Notes under the pieces: model-generated
The model's database searches: none
Told to the model about the DNA's origin: nothing
Seen by the model: the letters and a program-made list of their open reading frames with translations, nothing else
Shown here: piece after piece, positions 33,974-42,214 of the stretch
Position numbering within the stretch: position 1 is the first letter of the stretch
How the letters are laid out: every line of letters starts with the position of its first letter
Assembly: GCA_050179685.1 (NCBI GenBank)
Contig: JBFXEW010000019.1
Location: forward strand, 1-64,000
From: GWE2-40-63 sp050179685
Lineage (GTDB): Bacteria > Bacteroidota > Bacteroidia > Bacteroidales > SZUA-534
Direction: 5' to 3'
DNA: 64,000 bases
Program-made: the position numbers and the translations under genes

Positions 33974-36565
33974 ATGCTTAGATTTGGAAATATTAAATAC
34001 TGCTTAATTGCTTATAATCTTCCAATTATTGCAATACTGGCATTGATTTTTAGAGCATTAATACCATACCAATTTATTGTTGTTGGTGCTTCATTACTAA
34101 TATTTACTGTTTATTATGTTTATAATACTTCTTTTGTTGAGATAACAAAAACACTTAAATCAGCACTCATTTCCGTTAGATTTTTATTTTTAACAGGTTT
34201 GTTTCTTTTAATTCCTATCTTATTTTCTAAAATTGAGGTAGAGTTTTTACACAAAGAGGCTTTTAGGGTATTATCAATATTCTTTATTTATTTATATTTA
34301 TTTATAGTTATTAAGAAAAAGGGATTTGATTTCTTTAAGAAGCAATTTTTCAATGGGTTTTTATTTTACATTTTAATAGTATTGTTATATTCTGGTTATA
34401 AATTATTTATTCTGAATGTAACCCTTGCGACATTTTCAAGCAATATTGATTTTAATATGTTTGCATTGTATCTTATAATGGCTTTTATAATCATCATTTA
34501 TAAAATTAATTCATCTAATCTTTCTAAAATAGAGTTAATTGCTTATAACCTTTTATTGCTTGTAATAAGTGTTGTTGTTTTATTTTCTTCATCAAGGAGA
34601 GGCATAATCTTATATTTTATTATTTTCATAATAATTCTAGGGGCTCTTTTTTTTAAAAAATATAAATTCCAATTAATTAAGCTACTTCCATTTTTTAGTC
34701 TTTTTTTATTGATGATTGTATTATCAACTTATACAATTTCCAATAATAACATTAGAACATTTATTACTCAGAGGTATATCAAATCACAATCATTACAATA
34801 TAAAATTAAAGCAATTGCCTCCGATTATCTCACCATATTGAACAGAGATGCAGATAAAATAGAATTTTTTAATCCTCCAATAATTGGTTCAAATATTGCT
34901 AAAAAATTAATTTTAAAAGATTACCAGAATATTAAAGATTCGAATGAAATATTTTCAATAATTAATTCTTTGGCTCTTGTTGTGAAATCTAAGGAAAAAC
35001 TTGAACAATTAATTCCCCAAGCTTCAATTTTTCCGGACTCTATTTTTGAAAAAAACTTTTGGCCGGTTTTACCTGAAAATTACAATTGTGATTTTAATTT
35101 TCAGTACAGTTTTATTCCTATAAGTTTTAGAAATTGTAAACTTCAAAAATACAATCAGGATGCCTTTATTTTTCAAGCAATAGACACTTACAAACCGAGT
35201 TCAATATTTAGCTTTTTACCTATTTCTGATAGTTCCCGTTTTATTTTGGAATTAGTATATAATAGGCTAGATAAGGACCCATCCATAAAAATATTTGATA
35301 AAAAGAGAATGCCTTTCTCTCATCAATTTTTAGATACAACTATATTTTTTAATGATAGCTTGGTAAAAAAATATATAGGTGTAGACATATACAACTCGAA
35401 AGAAAATCAAGGAGGAATTGAACTGGAATATTTTTCGGATGATTTTATTTTGAGGAAGATAAATTGGAAACGTGTAAAGTTATCAAACCAAATATTGAAT
35501 ACTCCAATAAAAACTTATTTGATAGAAGCTAAATATATTAAAAGAATAAAACAAATAGAAAGACTACATAATCCTGCAAATATTGATTTTACAGGAGTGG
35601 AAAAATTGTTAAAAAGCAATGATTTAATAGTGAAGAATCAAATATTTTCTAATTACTCCAAAAGTGATATATTTCAAAGCTCAAATACCATGGTGTATTT
35701 TAATTCAATTGGTAAAAATGGAGCTGTAATGATGAAAATACCGACTATACCTGATCAGGAGTATGCCGTGTCATTTAAAACCAATATAATTCCTAATGAT
35801 TTATTTTACCGAATAGGAAGGTTTCCCCAAGTAGAACCAGAGTTTACAACATTAAGAAGCAGAGTAACATCTATTAAGCAGGAAGATGGTCTTTATATAG
35901 TCAATGATACTTTTAGAATAGAAGATTGTTTATCATTACGTTCAAGTTTAATAATTGGGAACAAAGAAACAAAAGATTCATTAATTATAAAAAGCTTTAC
36001 TTATCGGTTGATTAATTCAAATAAGTTAATTAAATTATCACCAAGACAAATATTGGGTGCTAATGAACTTCAAAGATTGGCAGATGTTGCTACGGAAAAG
36101 ATACATAGAGCAATACAGGATAGCTTGTTAAGTAGTTATGATTTAACTTTAAATAGAAAAGAGTCTGATTTATTAACAAACAGATTGTCTCATTATAAAT
36201 TAGGAATTCAGCTTTTTAAAAAATTTAGGTGGTATCAAAAATTATTTGGAAACGGTTTTGAGTATCTATCTGTATATGGCAAAATCTTTTACTCTGCTGA
36301 AGTAACTTATGGCTATCCACATAATCCGCTTATTTCTTCATTTTTATATTCTGGGATAGTTGGTGGTGCTATTTATATATATTTTTTAGTCAATATTGTT
36401 ATTTATTATTTTAGAGATAGAGAGAAACTTAGTATTTTTTTTATTTTGTATCTTGTAGCCTTCTTATTTGCCTTTTTTAGTGGTAATAGTCATTTTTCAA
36501 TACCAGTTTTTGCATTTTTATCTGTTATTCCCTTTTTAAACTTTCGTAAAAAGACAAATGAATAA
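33974..36565 (+). CDS. Giant O-antigen ligase/polymerase-like protein with ~500-residue extracytoplasmic loop
   Basis: An 863-residue protein. Residues 1-255 hold about nine membrane helices; 256 to about 780 is one soluble stretch; the last 80 residues return to the membrane (YPHNPLISSFLYSG and FSGNSHFSIPVFAFL). The flanking motifs match the polymerase domain at 42215, so the family is WaaL/Wzy-like. There the same loop is only about 80 residues. The extra region is rich in beta-type and aromatic segments, possibly a carbohydrate-binding or catalytic domain; I recognise no motif in it. It overlaps the next gene by 8 bp. Confidence 0.75.
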   Translation: MLRFGNIKYCLIAYNLPIIAILALIFRALIPYQFIVVGASLLIFTVYYVYNTSFVEITKTLKSALISVRFLFLTGLFLLIPILFSKIEVEFLHKEAFRVLSIFFIYLYLFIVIKKKGFDFFKKQFFNGFLFYILIVLLYSGYKLFILNVTLATFSSNIDFNMFALYLIMAFIIIIYKINSSNLSKIELIAYNLLLLVISVVVLFSSSRRGIILYFIIFIIILGALFFKKYKFQLIKLLPFFSLFLLMIVLSTYTISNNNIRTFITQRYIKSQSLQYKIKAIASDYLTILNRDADKIEFFNPPIIGSNIAKKLILKDYQNIKDSNEIFSIINSLALVVKSKEKLEQLIPQASIFPDSIFEKNFWPVLPENYNCDFNFQYSFIPISFRNCKLQKYNQDAFIFQAIDTYKPSSIFSFLPISDSSRFILELVYNRLDKDPSIKIFDKKRMPFSHQFLDTTIFFNDSLVKKYIGVDIYNSKENQGGIELEYFSDDFILRKINWKRVKLSNQILNTPIKTYLIEAKYIKRIKQIERLHNPANIDFTGVEKLLKSNDLIVKNQIFSNYSKSDIFQSSNTMVYFNSIGKNGAVMMKIPTIPDQEYAVSFKTNIIPNDLFYRIGRFPQVEPEFTTLRSRVTSIKQEDGLYIVNDTFRIEDCLSLRSSLIIGNKETKDSLIIKSFTYRLINSNKLIKLSPRQILGANELQRLADVATEKIHRAIQDSLLSSYDLTLNRKESDLLTNRLSHYKLGIQLFKKFRWYQKLFGNGFEYLSVYGKIFYSAEVTYGYPHNPLISSFLYSGIVGGAIYIYFLVNIVIYYFRDREKLSIFFILYLVAFLFAFFSGNSHFSIPVFAFLSVIPFLNFRKKTNE

Positions 36566-37448
36566 AATTTCCATCCTCGGTTCCGACTCCTTTATTGCCA
36601 CCCAATTTTTAGCTTCCCTTAAAAATAAAGAGGAGGCAAGATTTTTTTCACGGCAGGCTTCGGGTAAACCAAACGAAATGGTAAAAGATTTATTCGAAAT
36701 AAGCCACCTCGATTTTCAGGATTCACAGCTCGCCATTAATTTTGCTGCCATAGTGCATCAGCCTAAACTTAAGGATGAGGCCTTATATAAAAGAATAAAT
36801 ACCGACCTGCCCATTCATTTGGCAGAGGAGGCAAAGAAAGCAGGTGTCCGCCATTTTATTCAAATGAGTACCATTGCTGTATATGGGGATGTTGAATTAA
36901 TCGATGGTTCTACACCCGAAAATCCGCTTAATGTCTATGGAAAAACTAAATGGGAGGCCGATAAAGCACTTTTGGCTTTACAGGACGAATCCTTTAAAGT
37001 ATCCATTATCCGTCCACCCATGGTTTATGGCGGAGGCAAAGCTCCGGGTAATTTACAAAGCCTGATAAAGGCGGCATTAAAAGGCATTCCCTTACCGTTT
37101 AAGGGTGTTGAAAACAAGCGTGACTTTATCCATGTGGGTAATCTGATTCAGGCGCTGCATGCTGTTATCGAAAACAAGCTTTATGGTGTTATTATCCCTA
37201 CCGATAAGAAATCCGTTTCAACCTGGGAGCTTATTACTTATATAGACAAATATTCCGACAACAAAATTCGAAACATAAAAATACCGGGCTTTATTCATAC
37301 CTTAATTAAAATGCTTAAGCCAAAAATTTACAGCAAAGTTTTTGGAGACTTGCAGGTTGTTTGCACCTTACCCAACGAAATATATCAACCCACCTTTAGT
37401 ATGAAAGATGGAATTAAAGAAATGGTTGAATCGCTGAACTCCCTCTAA
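36558..37448 (+). CDS. NAD-dependent 4-reductase, WbpV/WreQ-like (UDP-QuiNAc/FucNAc formation)
   Basis: A 296-residue SDR with an N-terminal LGSDSFIATQFL dinucleotide motif, NFAAIVHQPK, QMSTIAVYGD and YGKTKWEADKALL (Y-x3-K). These are the features of WbpV/WreQ, which reduce the 4-keto-6-deoxy-HexNAc intermediate. In other loci this gene pairs with a WbpL-type initiator, as here with 39452. Its GC content and codon use return to native level at its very start, so the AT-rich cassette ends in the 8-bp overlap. Confidence 0.85.
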   Translation: MNKISILGSDSFIATQFLASLKNKEEARFFSRQASGKPNEMVKDLFEISHLDFQDSQLAINFAAIVHQPKLKDEALYKRINTDLPIHLAEEAKKAGVRHFIQMSTIAVYGDVELIDGSTPENPLNVYGKTKWEADKALLALQDESFKVSIIRPPMVYGGGKAPGNLQSLIKAALKGIPLPFKGVENKRDFIHVGNLIQALHAVIENKLYGVIIPTDKKSVSTWELITYIDKYSDNKIRNIKIPGFIHTLIKMLKPKIYSKVFGDLQVVCTLPNEIYQPTFSMKDGIKEMVESLNSL

Positions 37449-37498
37449 TGACAGCCTCTTTCCTTAACTTCCCTTGATGGTTTTTAGTAAATTAAAAA

Positions 37499-37526
37499 TC
37501 TGAAATCTGAAATCTGAAATCTGCAA
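37499..37526 (+). repeat. Short heptanucleotide array
   Basis: Three TCTGAAA units and TCTGCAA. Another few TCTTAGG-type units lie at 37596-37623. Confidence 0.65.
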
Positions 37527-37631
37527 CGACGAAGTCCTCACGGAACGTAATCAAAATTCGTATCAAATCCCAATAACAAGAAACCAGCCTATGCTGTCTT
37601 TAGTCTTAGGTCTAAAATCTGGTCTCAATGC

Positions 37632-37662
37632 AAAAAAAATGCGCCTCAGTCCTTAGCGCATT
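37632..37662 (-). terminator. Terminator of the helical-protein gene
   Basis: AATGCGC (37638-37644) pairs with GCGCATT (37656-37662). On the minus strand a run of eight T follows. It lies 26 bp past the stop at 37688. Confidence 0.8.
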
Positions 37663-37687
37663 ATCATTTCGTTTCCCGATTAATGGT

Positions 37688-38380
37688 TTATTCTTCATAG
37701 GCATCTTCTTCTTCGTTTGTTTCATAAGCTCCTCGCAAATCAACAATAATCCGGGCAGCCTTATACTCGTTGTACACCACCGGTTCCTGACCCTGAAGTA
37801 CCAACATCAGTTTATCCATTTCATCGCGTAACAAAGCATTTATTTCATCGAATAATTCCTTCAGACGCTTGGTAGCTGTGCTTCGGGCAACAATTTGGGT
37901 TCGGGGTTTGGCTATCAGGGCAGCAAAATCATCAATCTCTTTCCGTAAGCCGCTGATAGTTTCTGCCAGTATGCCATAAGGAGTAAGAGCTTCAGCATCC
38001 AACCCACTGGCAATTTGGTGTATCTGGTTGCATCGATTCAATAAGCTGCTGTCACCCAGATTTTTTAAATACCAGGACGAGACCTTTACCTCTTCTTGAA
38101 GTTCCAGGTTCTTTTGGTCCGTAGCATATACATAAATAGCCGCTGCAACACGCAGGGTAATTTCTATCATTTCAGCTTCTTCCTTTTGCTTTTGCAGGGT
38201 AGTACCAGTGGTCTTCCCTTCCTGAATTAGCTGAACTTCCTTTAGTTCTTCAAGCAGTGCCATAAATCGGCTTACAACAGCTGCAAGTGCCGGCACTATA
38301 GCCAGCTTAGCTCCATATTTAGTCAATACATTAGCTATGGCCAGATACGAAGACAAATGATTATTTTGTGTTTTGTTCAT
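37688..38380 (-). CDS. Helical protein of unknown function (possibly DUF6261-type)
   Basis: A 230-residue, almost entirely helical and acidic protein with no signal peptide. It recalls a Bacteroidota family that I remember as DUF6261; the number is from memory. It ends in the acidic tail ETNEEEDAYEE. It is the only minus-strand gene inside the glycan locus and is surrounded by repeats: heptamer arrays on one side and a 21-bp minisatellite on the other. No functional motif is visible, and a role in glycan synthesis is not implied. Confidence 0.75.
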   Translation of the reverse strand: MNKTQNNHLSSYLAIANVLTKYGAKLAIVPALAAVVSRFMALLEELKEVQLIQEGKTTGTTLQKQKEEAEMIEITLRVAAAIYVYATDQKNLELQEEVKVSSWYLKNLGDSSLLNRCNQIHQIASGLDAEALTPYGILAETISGLRKEIDDFAALIAKPRTQIVARSTATKRLKELFDEINALLRDEMDKLMLVLQGQEPVVYNEYKAARIIVDLRGAYETNEEEDAYEE

Positions 38381-38550
38381 AAGTGTATCTTTTAAGTTAT
38401 GGACCGAATAGGATTTCGAGAATCGCTTACTAAATTAAACCATTTTATACAAAAATACAAGAGCTAAAAACATGTTTCTGATCACATACTCGTTTGACAA
38501 TTAAGCTGCTAGCCAGCTAAAATGGGGGTGAAGCTGCTTAGTCCGCAACG

Positions 38551-38970
38551 ATTCCCGTTACACACAAGGGAGTTCCCGGTATTTAAAATGGGGTTCCCGC
38601 TGATGACATTGGGATTTCCGCTCCATACACTACCATTCCCGCTACATTAAATGGTGTTTCCGCTACATACACCGGCATTTCCGCTACATATACCTGCATT
38701 TCCGGTACATAAAATGGTGTTTCCGCTACTGACATTGGCATTTCCGCAACATTAAAGGGTATTCCCGCTACAGACATTGGCATTTCCGCTCTATTAAATG
38801 ATGTTTCCGCTACTGACATTGCGATTTCCGCTACATCCATCCAGGCTCCCGCCTATTAAATTGGGATTCACACTACTGACATTGGAGTTTTCGCTGCATA
38901 CTCCGTCATTTCCGCTGCTTACATCGGGGTTTCCGCTACATAGAGCAAAGCTCCCGCTTATTAATAGCGA
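38551..38970. repeat. 21-bp minisatellite, about 20 units
   Basis: Exactly 420 bp of degenerate 21-bp units built on TTTCCGCTACTGACATTGGC-type sequence. One frame of the minus strand is open for 85 codons (38840-38583) and reads as heptads such as VAEMPMS and VAETPFN. Open length is explained by the period being a multiple of three; expression is unproven. Confidence 0.88.
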
Positions 38971-39125
38971 AAAATGAATAGTGAACGGTGAAAAGTTGGC
39001 AGTACCACTTCGTGTTCCGTGCTCCGTAATCCTTTCTGTCTCGCGTCTTAGTTCTTTAGCCTGATATCTAAAAGTCTACCTACCAGCCTCCATTCCTTAA
39101 CTCTCCTTAATATCTTAATGGTTCA

Positions 39126-39399
39126 AAAATAGTGAAAAGTGAAAAGTGAAAAGTAAAAAGTGAATAGTGAAAAATGAAAAGTCTTGGTTCTTGAGTCTTA
39201 AGTCTAAAGTCTAAGTTCTTAAGTCTAATTTCTAAAGTCTTAAGTCTTAAGTCTAAGTTCTAAAGTCTAGCATTTAGTGTCTAAAGTCTGCAATCCATTG
39301 ATTCTGTGATTCAGTAGTGAACAATGAACAATGAAAAATGAAAAGTCTTGGGTCTTGAGTCTTAGGTCTAAAGTCTAAAATCTAATAGTCTAACCTCCA
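39126..39399. repeat. Cluster of heptanucleotide arrays
   Basis: Three kinds of heptamer run follow each other: AGTGAAA (39126-39181), TCTAAAG/TCTTAAG (39182-39293) and, after ACAATGA units, TCTTGAG/TCTAAAG again (39346-39399). All are degenerate but keep the 7-nt period. Nothing else is seen between 38971 and 39451 except the leader repeat. Confidence 0.8.
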
Positions 39400-39410
39400 A
39401 ATTTTGAATA

Positions 39411-39437
39411 TTCGTGAAAATTAGTGTAATTCGTGGC
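39411..39437 (+). repeat. Leader decamer repeat before the WbpL-like gene
   Basis: TTCGTGAAAA, TTAGTGTAA and TTCGTGGC in tandem, ending 15 bp before the ATG at 39452. Confidence 0.7.
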
Positions 39438-39451
39438 TAAAACTTATTCCT

Positions 39452-40429
39452 ATGATTTATATTTTGGCATGCATCCTGGCTATTGCGTTAACCTACCTGG
39501 TCCGCCAGTTGGCCCTTAAAAAGAACATCATCGACAATCCCAATGAGCGCAGTTCGCACACCGTGCCCACACCGCGTGGGGGAGGACTGGCCATAGTGCT
39601 CACCTGGTTTGGCAGCTTAATCTTTCTTTTTATACAGCAAAAGATCGAAGCTTCACTGTTTTTTGCCCTACTTTCGGGTTTGGTGCTGGCAGTGGTAAGT
39701 TTCCTCGATGATATCTTCGACCTAAAACCCATCATCCGCATACTGGCTCAGGCCTTTTCGGCTTTGGGAGCATTATACTTTTTAGGAGGCTTTCAATTAC
39801 TGCCCGACTTCGACAATACCTTTGTGTTTTGGATATTGAATTTTCTTTTTTTTATAGGCATTATCTGGTTTATCAATCTGTTTAACTTTCTCGATGGTAT
39901 CGACGGCTATGCTTCACAGGAAGCCATTATGGTGGCTGCCGGAATAGTATTGATTACGGGTAGTCCTTTTCCGGGAGTTTTGATAGCCGCTGTAGCCGGA
40001 TTTCTTTTTTGGAACCGTCCCAAAGCCCTTATATTTATGGGCGATGTGGGAAGTACCCAATTGGGTTTTGTGTTGGTGGTTCTGGGACTTTATTTCCACA
40101 ATTCCGGCGATTTAAACATCATAAGCTGGCTGGTGCTCACTTCCTTATTCTGGTTCGATGCCACCTTTACCCTTTACCGAAGATGGCGAAATACGGAACA
40201 GCTCAGTAAAGCCCATAAAAAGCATGCTTATCAGCGGCTCACTCAGGGTGGCTGGTCGCATCTAAAGGTCGATCTTTGGGCTATGGGATTAAACCTCTTA
40301 TTTGTTGCCGGAGTTTACCTCACACAGCAGCATTTGGCTTATCAATGGGTTTTACTTGTTGTAGTAGTTATCCTGCTATTTGCAGTAAATCACCGGGTCG
40401 ACAGAATTTTTCCTTTTTCCAAACAATAG
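39452..40429 (+). CDS. WecA/WbpL-like undecaprenyl-phosphate glycosyl-1-phosphate transferase
   Basis: A 325-residue polyprenol-phosphate HexNAc-1-P transferase with about ten membrane helices. It has NERSSHTVPTPRGGGLAI near residue 30, NFLDGIDGYA near 147, and FMGDVGSTQLGF near 190, all family signatures. It would load FucNAc- or QuiNAc-1-P onto the lipid, in line with the WbpV-like gene upstream. The last ~80 codons recur in decayed form at 41229-41471, past a toxin-antitoxin pair. Confidence 0.92.
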   Translation: MIYILACILAIALTYLVRQLALKKNIIDNPNERSSHTVPTPRGGGLAIVLTWFGSLIFLFIQQKIEASLFFALLSGLVLAVVSFLDDIFDLKPIIRILAQAFSALGALYFLGGFQLLPDFDNTFVFWILNFLFFIGIIWFINLFNFLDGIDGYASQEAIMVAAGIVLITGSPFPGVLIAAVAGFLFWNRPKALIFMGDVGSTQLGFVLVVLGLYFHNSGDLNIISWLVLTSLFWFDATFTLYRRWRNTEQLSKAHKKHAYQRLTQGGWSHLKVDLWAMGLNLLFVAGVYLTQQHLAYQWVLLVVVVILLFAVNHRVDRIFPFSKQ

Positions 40430-40458
40430 ATAGGCTGAAGAAATAATAAACCTTACTA

Positions 40459-40640
40459 TCGCTATTGTCGACTAAAATATTTATTCGTGAGACTTAAATT
40501 TCATGAGTTTGCGAAATGAAATTTTCTAGTCGAACAATGCCGCTGAAAGCGGGAGCGAGGGTAAATACCCCGCCTCTTGAGGCGATAATAAGAAATTTTT
40601 TTTGTAGATACCACGTCTGCTTGCAGCAGGGAGCTTCATT
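40459..40640. repeat. Small palindrome-rich element downstream of the WbpL-like gene
   Basis: An imperfect inverted repeat (GTCGACTAAAAT near 40459 against ATTTTCTAGTCGAAC near 40530) is followed by perfect palindromes CGCCTCTTGAGGCG and CTGCTTGCAG. It looks like a non-coding miniature repeat of the kind scattered in Bacteroidota. The name and limits are uncertain. Confidence 0.45.
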
Positions 40641-40653
40641 TTATTTACCTTTG
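40621..40653 (+). promoter_or_regulatory. Promoter of the RelE/ParE-type TA pair
   Basis: TTG at 40621, 22-nt spacer and TACCTTTG at 40646-40653, an exact TAnnTTTG match. The start codon lies 10 nt further on, so the leader would be very short. Confidence 0.5.
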
Positions 40654-40663
40654 TATAAAACGT

Positions 40664-40897
40664 ATGGATATGGAAATTACAGTTAATATTAAGGAGCAGA
40701 GTAAAATTGATGCATTTCTTAATCTAATTAAAAAAATGGATTACGTTGAGATTGTTAATGTTCAAGAGGAACAGCAGGAGTTTTTTGCAGAACATAAGGA
40801 ATTGTTGGATAAACGGCTGGAAAGAATAGAAAAAGGCGAAACAAAGTATAAGAATTGGAATTCGATTAAAACAAAATATGAGAATAAAGCCGTATAG
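40664..40897 (+). CDS. Putative antitoxin of a RelE/ParE-type pair
   Basis: A 77-residue protein: a beta-prone start MDMEITVNIKEQSKIDAFLNLIKKMDYVEIV, then a highly charged helix (EEQQEFFAEHKELLDKRLERIEKG) like the toxin-binding tail of small antitoxins in Bacteroidota. It overlaps the toxin gene by 20 bp. No ribbon-helix-helix motif is obvious, so DNA binding is not shown. Identification depends mostly on the toxin beside it. Confidence 0.8.
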   Translation: MDMEITVNIKEQSKIDAFLNLIKKMDYVEIVNVQEEQQEFFAEHKELLDKRLERIEKGETKYKNWNSIKTKYENKAV

Positions 40898-41183
40898 TAT
40901 TGAAATCTCAGATGAGGCCGAATTAGACTTTGATAAATCATACAATTACTTTTACGAAGAAAATCCAAAGGTTGCAGACTCTTTCTTCAGGAGTATAAAT
41001 CTTGCCTTTAAGAATATAAAGAAAACTCCGAAATCTTTTCCAATAACCCATAAAGACATAAGAAAATATATTGTAAAAAAATTTCCCTTTGTGGTTTATT
41101 TTCGCATTGTTGATTCTCTGATACAAGTGATAGCAATATTTCATACAAGCAGGAATCCTGAAATATGGAATAAAAGAATATAA
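40878..41183 (+). CDS. RelE/ParE-family toxin
   Basis: A 101-residue protein of the RelE/ParE fold: YSIEISDEAELDFDKSYNYFYEENPKVADSFFRSINLAFKNI, then FPITHKDIRKYIVKKFPFVVYFRIVDSLIQVIAIFHTSRNPEIW. The R-R/K pattern and the FHTSRNP ending are typical of the ParE-like branch, whose targets are gyrase or translation. It is paired with the overlapping antitoxin gene. Confidence 0.9.
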   Translation: MRIKPYSIEISDEAELDFDKSYNYFYEENPKVADSFFRSINLAFKNIKKTPKSFPITHKDIRKYIVKKFPFVVYFRIVDSLIQVIAIFHTSRNPEIWNKRI

Positions 41184-41228
41184 TTTGTGCTTCTTGGTTA
41201 GCTTATCAATAAGTTGTGGCTCTTTATC

Positions 41229-41471
41229 CTTTACTGAAGATGGCGAAATAAAAAACAGCACAGCCCATAAACAGCATGCCTATCAGCGGCTCACTCAGGG
41301 TGGCTGGTTGAATCTAAAGGTAGATCTTTGGGCTATCTGATTCTAATTGGTGCGACTTATTTGCTTCATTATTATTATCACTTTGATTGGATTGCGCAGG
41401 CAGTTCTGATACTCGTTTTGTTTGGAATCTATGCCCGGGTTGATAAAATACTTCCTTTTAAAAAGGATTAA
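41229..41471 (+). pseudogene. Decayed 3' fragment of the WbpL-like gene
   Basis: DNA from 41229 matches the end of the gene at 39452 (from about 40170), including the long shared stretch TATCAGCGGCTCACTCAGGG. It has an internal stop after LWAI but then continues to a similar C-terminus (ARVDKILPFKKD against HRVDRIFPFSKQ). There is no start codon. It is a partial duplicate left behind the TA pair. Confidence 0.9.
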
Positions 41472-41488
41472 TTTGAGAAAAGTAATAA

Positions 41489-41515
41489 TTAGTGTAAATT
41501 CGTGTCATTAGTGGC
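41489..41515 (+). repeat. Leader decamer repeat before hicB
   Basis: TTAGTGTAAA, TTCGTGTCA and TTAGTGGC in tandem, ending 12 bp before the ATG at 41528. Confidence 0.7.
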
Positions 41516-41527
41516 AAAAATAGGATT

Positions 41528-41752
41528 ATGAAAAATATCGAGTTAACAGCAGTTTTTGAGCCTTGTTCTGAAGGGGGCTTTGTGGCTTATATTCAGGAGA
41601 TACAGGGGATTAATAGTCAGGGGGAAACCATTGAAGAAGCTAAAGAAAACTTAGCTGATGCGGTAAATCTAATTTTTGAGGAAATCCGAAGTAAATCGTT
41701 TTCAAATAAAACAAAAAAGTTGATCACGCAGACATTGACTTTTAATTTTTAA
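41528..41752 (+). CDS. hicB: HicB-family antitoxin
   Basis: A 74-residue partial-RNase-H-fold protein: LTAVFEPCSEGGFVAYIQEIQGINSQGETIEEAKENLADAVNLIFEE is the HicB core. It stops after the core without a helix-turn-helix or ribbon-helix-helix domain, as in many short HicB proteins. The TAA stop overlaps the ATG of hicA by one base. Confidence 0.88.
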   Translation: MKNIELTAVFEPCSEGGFVAYIQEIQGINSQGETIEEAKENLADAVNLIFEEIRSKSFSNKTKKLITQTLTFNF

Positions 41753-41943
41753 TGAAAAGAAATAAATTATTGAAATATCTTGTAAAGAACCAATGCATTT
41801 TAGTAAGAGAAGGGGGTAAGCACTCCCTTTACAAAAATTTGCTAAATGGAAAACTTACCACAGTTCCACGACATCCTGATATTAAAGAAGGCCTTTGTCG
41901 TAAAATTTGTAAAGATTTGGATTTGCCTGATATATTAAAGTAA
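41752..41943 (+). CDS. hicA: HicA-family mRNA interferase toxin
   Basis: A 63-residue dsRBD-like toxin with KRNKLLKYLVKNQCILVREGGKHSLYKN, where the catalytic His is in GGKHSLY, then TTVPRHPDIKEGLCRKICKDLDL. HicA cleaves mRNA and is neutralised by HicB. It is one of three TA-type pairs in the glycan locus, two of them within 1.3 kb. Confidence 0.92.
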   Translation: MKRNKLLKYLVKNQCILVREGGKHSLYKNLLNGKLTTVPRHPDIKEGLCRKICKDLDLPDILK

Positions 41944-42163
41944 TTCAAAAAATTGAATATTGATTTCAAAGCTATTATACCGATAAGAACCGCTCATTAT
42001 GTCTACTATTTTAAATTGTCGTCCAACTTTGTTTTTACACTGGGTACATTCAGCTTGTTTTTACCGATACAAAATGCTTAGTTTGTATTTTTCAAAGTAT
42101 TAATTGGAGTAAAGTAATATTTGTGTGAACTATGCGCAGTGTTTTCATGACGGAAAGAAAAAA

Positions 42164-42203
42164 CCCGCCTGACCGTCGGGCAGGTTCGTGTAAATTCGTG
42201 GAC
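42164..42203 (+). repeat. GC palindrome plus leader decamers before the polymerase fusion
   Basis: A 21-bp GC-rich palindrome (42164-42184) and TTCGTGTAAA, TTCGTGGAC, ending 11 bp before the ATG at 42215. The 270-bp gap from hicA has no other recognisable content. Confidence 0.75.
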
Positions 42204-42214
42204 AAAATAAAAGA

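Noticed and set aside
36558..37448. Gene 36558 as part of the AT-rich cassette
   Set aside because: Its base composition returns to the native level from the first codons, although it overlaps the preceding gene by 8 bp.
38583..38840. 85-codon minus-strand frame as a confirmed protein gene
   Set aside because: Its openness follows from a 21-bp period without a stop in the unit; no promoter or start signal beyond the repeat is seen. Kept only as a repeat with a possible product.
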